From the NCBI RefSeq assembly GCF_007923355.1, contig NZ_VOGO01000006.1, positions 248,001-312,000 on the forward strand: a stretch of DNA of 64,000 bases, given 5' to 3'. The position numbers and the translations under genes were made by a program. Every line of letters starts with the position of its first letter. Positions within the stretch are counted from its first letter, which is position 1. This document shows, in pieces, positions 62,354 to 64,000 of this stretch. Origin of the DNA: Falsiphaeobacter marinintestinus (GTDB lineage: Bacteria; Pseudomonadota; Alphaproteobacteria; Rhodobacterales; Rhodobacteraceae). Below the pieces are notes generated by a model. That model had not been told where the DNA came from. It made no database searches and worked only from the letters and a program-made list of their open reading frames with translations.

Positions 62354-63179
62354 GTTTCTTGCCCTTCTGGTAACCGTTCTGCTTGGAGCGGCTTTCTCGG
62401 GGACAGCACATGCACAAACGTCAGACCTTGTGTCTGGGAACGCGTTGCGTGTGTGTGCTGACCCCGCCAATTATCCGATGTCGGCGGAGGATGAGAGCGG
62501 TTTTGAAAACAAGCTGGCGGAACTGGTTGGGGAAAAACTTGGCCTTCCGGTTCAGTACACCTGGTATCCGATGGCAACGGGCTTTATCCGCAACTCGCTT
62601 GGCGCAAAGAAATGTGACGTGGTGATCGGCTATGCGCAGGGTCATGAGCTGGTTCTGAATACCAATCACTATTTCACCTCTGTCTATACTCTGATCGTAC
62701 CGATCGACGGTGATTTGGCAGCAGTTGAAATGCTGTCTGACCCAGCATTGAAGGGGCGACGGATTGGTATCATCGCCGGGACGCCGCCGTCTGCGCACAT
62801 GGCGCGCAATGGCCTTATCGCCAAAGCCAGACCGTATAATCTTGTGGTCGACCGCCGACACGAAAGCCCTGCCGAAGACATGTTGTCAGATCTCGCCAAA
62901 GGCGAGATTGACGCAGCCATTCTCTGGGGACCGTTGGGGGGACCTCTTGTCCAGGACAACTACGCCGACTTCAAGGTGATCCCCCTGATCAAGGAACAAC
63001 TGCCACCCAGACTGTTTTATCGGATTACGATGGGTGTGCGGCAAGGCGAGAAAGTCTGGCAACGCAAGCTGAACTCTTTGATCCGGCGCAATCAGGATGA
63101 AATTACCGCGTTGCTGCTGGCCGCAGGCGTTCCGCTGGTCAACGATCTTGGGACGGAGGTTCTGGAAGTCTCAAATTGA
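62334..63179 (+). CDS. xoxJ: XoxJ, periplasmic binding-like protein of XoxF system
   Basis: The 281-residue exported protein (signal LLGAAFSGTAHA) has the solute-binding fold: LRVCADPANYPMSAEDESGF, GLPVQYTWYPMATGFIRNSL, CDVVIGYAQGHELVLNTNHY and AAILWGPLGG. XoxJ is thought to help activate or mature XoxF, holding a partly folded form. The ATG at 62334 lies inside the end of xoxG, giving a 20-base overlap. Its stop overlaps the next start as TTGA. Confidence 0.94.
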   Translation: MTAWGHKFLALLVTVLLGAAFSGTAHAQTSDLVSGNALRVCADPANYPMSAEDESGFENKLAELVGEKLGLPVQYTWYPMATGFIRNSLGAKKCDVVIGYAQGHELVLNTNHYFTSVYTLIVPIDGDLAAVEMLSDPALKGRRIGIIAGTPPSAHMARNGLIAKARPYNLVVDRRHESPAEDMLSDLAKGEIDAAILWGPLGGPLVQDNYADFKVIPLIKEQLPPRLFYRITMGVRQGEKVWQRKLNSLIRRNQDEITALLLAAGVPLVNDLGTEVLEVSN

Positions 63180-63730
63180 AACAAGTTCTGGCACTGGCGA
63201 CTCTCTTGATCTTGCCACTTGCAAGCCTGGCACAGTCAGTTCCAGAGCCTTTGTCTTACCGTATGGACCATTACCGTGCGCCTGTGCCCGGTACGCTAAG
63301 CGGCGGCATCGTTGTCGGGCCGGAAGAGGCATATGACTTGTGGCAGACTGGCAAAGCCGCTTTTATCGATGTTTTGCCGCAGCCACCCAAACCAGCCAAT
63401 CTGCCAGAAGGAACGATCTGGCGTGACAAGCCGCGCAAGTCGATCCCCGGCGCGATCTGGTTGCCCAACGTTGGCTATGGCGCGATTGCAGACGTGACCG
63501 CAGACTATTTTCGCGCAGGGCTCGACAAGGTCACGCAGGGCGACATGGGCCATCCCGTCGTTCTGTTTTGCCTTGAGGAGTGCTGGATGAGCTGGAATGC
63601 CGCCAAGCGGGCCATTGAATGGGGGCATACGTCCGTTTACTGGCTGCCCGAAGGGACAGACGGATGGCAGTTATGGGGCTATCCGATGGAACGGGTCAAA
63701 CCCGAAACAGGCCAGCCACAAACCCAATAG
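63176..63730 (+). CDS. PQQ-associated rhodanese-like exported protein with CX3CW motif
   Basis: The 184-residue exported protein (signal MKQVLALATLLILPLASLAQ) has a rhodanese-like fold with C132-LEE-C136-W137 (FCLEECWMSWNAAKRAIEWG) followed by SVYWLPEGTDGWQ. It matches the family described as PQQ-dependent catabolism-associated CXXCW protein, though here three residues separate the cysteines. The start is a TTG at 63176 overlapping the xoxJ stop. It could handle a sulfur or thiol group and work with the SoxYZ-like carriers (inference). Confidence 0.88.
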   Translation: MKQVLALATLLILPLASLAQSVPEPLSYRMDHYRAPVPGTLSGGIVVGPEEAYDLWQTGKAAFIDVLPQPPKPANLPEGTIWRDKPRKSIPGAIWLPNVGYGAIADVTADYFRAGLDKVTQGDMGHPVVLFCLEECWMSWNAAKRAIEWGHTSVYWLPEGTDGWQLWGYPMERVKPETGQPQTQ

Positions 63731-63757
63731 CGGACCCGCGTGATCCAGCCCGCGCGA

Positions 63758-64000
63758 TCAGAACCCGGCAAGGTCCTTATGCGTGCTGCTGACAGTGCCG
63801 TCTGTATCGGTCATGGTGACATCCACAGACCGCGTGCTTTGCGGAACCGCCAAACCAACACGCGGGTTTTCTGACAGCGAGATAGAGCCGGTCATCTCAA
63901 CGAAACCAGCCCCATCCAGATCGATTTCAACGGTCTCGACATAGCGCATTGGTATGAACAACAACGAGATTTGATCCATTTGCATTCCCGATAGGGATGG
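63758..64000 (-). CDS. Second SoxYZ-like carrier (partial, C-terminal end)
   Basis: The minus strand from 64000 to the stop at 63758 is open for 80 codons, read in frame through the window edge. It matches the SoxZ-like end of the carrier at 54612-55427: SGMQMDQISLLFIPM here against SGLQRDQVTQLFIPA there, and SISLSENPRVGLAV against ISISENPVFRFS. The SoxY part with the carrier cysteine lies beyond the right edge. It is therefore a paralogous carrier converging on the xoxF operon. Confidence 0.85.
   Translation of the reverse strand, partial: PSLSGMQMDQISLLFIPMRYVETVEIDLDGAGFVEMTGSISLSENPRVGLAVPQSTRSVDVTMTDTDGTVSSTHKDLAGF

Overview
The window looks like chromosome of a marine alphaproteobacterium of the Rhodobacterales (Roseobacter group). 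The reasons are the moderately GC-rich, densely packed genes, many TRAP transporters, the malonate (mat) operon, glutathione-dependent formaldehyde oxidation, and a lanthanide-type methanol dehydrogenase (XoxF) in a Paracoccus/Roseobacter-like setting. No rRNA, tRNA, CRISPR array or prophage was seen. Species cannot be told from sequence alone.

Left part (1-11.5 kb): the start of a sugar ABC transporter gene set (binding protein, running off the left edge) faces an IclR regulator plus a UgpC-type ATPase, with a perfect palindrome between them. Next comes a complete malonate operon matP-Q-M-A-B with divergent regulator matR; it imports malonate, activates it to malonyl-CoA and decarboxylates it to acetyl-CoA. 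A DEAD-box RNA helicase follows.

Middle part (11.5-35.5 kb) is accessory in character. It holds an RTX-tailed sulfatase predicted to leave by type I secretion, 630 bases without a gene, a LysR-controlled redox trio (quinone oxidoreductase-like, luciferase-like, SDR), a decayed IS transposase, an M20 peptidase convergent with a peptide-type ABC transporter, a DctPQM TRAP transporter with an ICL/PEP-mutase-family lyase, and a TAXI TRAP transporter with a ThDP-dependent decarboxylase-like enzyme.

Right part (35.5-64 kb) is one large methanol/PQQ region. On the minus strand an ABC exporter, a histidine kinase/response regulator pair and pqqA-B-D-E run in one direction; pqqC is absent. On the plus strand an unknown exported protein is followed by a tightly overlapping MoxR-DUF58-VWA-VWA-TPR-BatD-like operon (resembling mxaRSACKL), then a LuxR-type regulator, a FIST sensor protein, a hybrid kinase and two unknown exported proteins. 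Then come a SoxYZ-like carrier, a quinoprotein-relay metallohydrolase, another unknown exported protein, glutathione-dependent formaldehyde dehydrogenase, fghA, a c-type cytochrome, xoxF, xoxG, xoxJ, a rhodanese-like PQQ-associated protein, and the end of a second SoxYZ-like carrier at the right edge. Together these describe periplasmic oxidation of methanol (or another alcohol) by XoxF, electron transfer to cytochromes, and cytoplasmic formaldehyde to formate conversion via glutathione. No mxaF/mxaI is present.

The best candidate for an under-described system is the set of accessory proteins around XoxF: two single-cysteine-type SoxYZ-like carriers, a metallohydrolase, a CX3CW rhodanese-like protein and four exported proteins of unknown function. 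A second recurring theme is GC-rich hairpins placed just after the first, presumably abundant, product gene of several operons.
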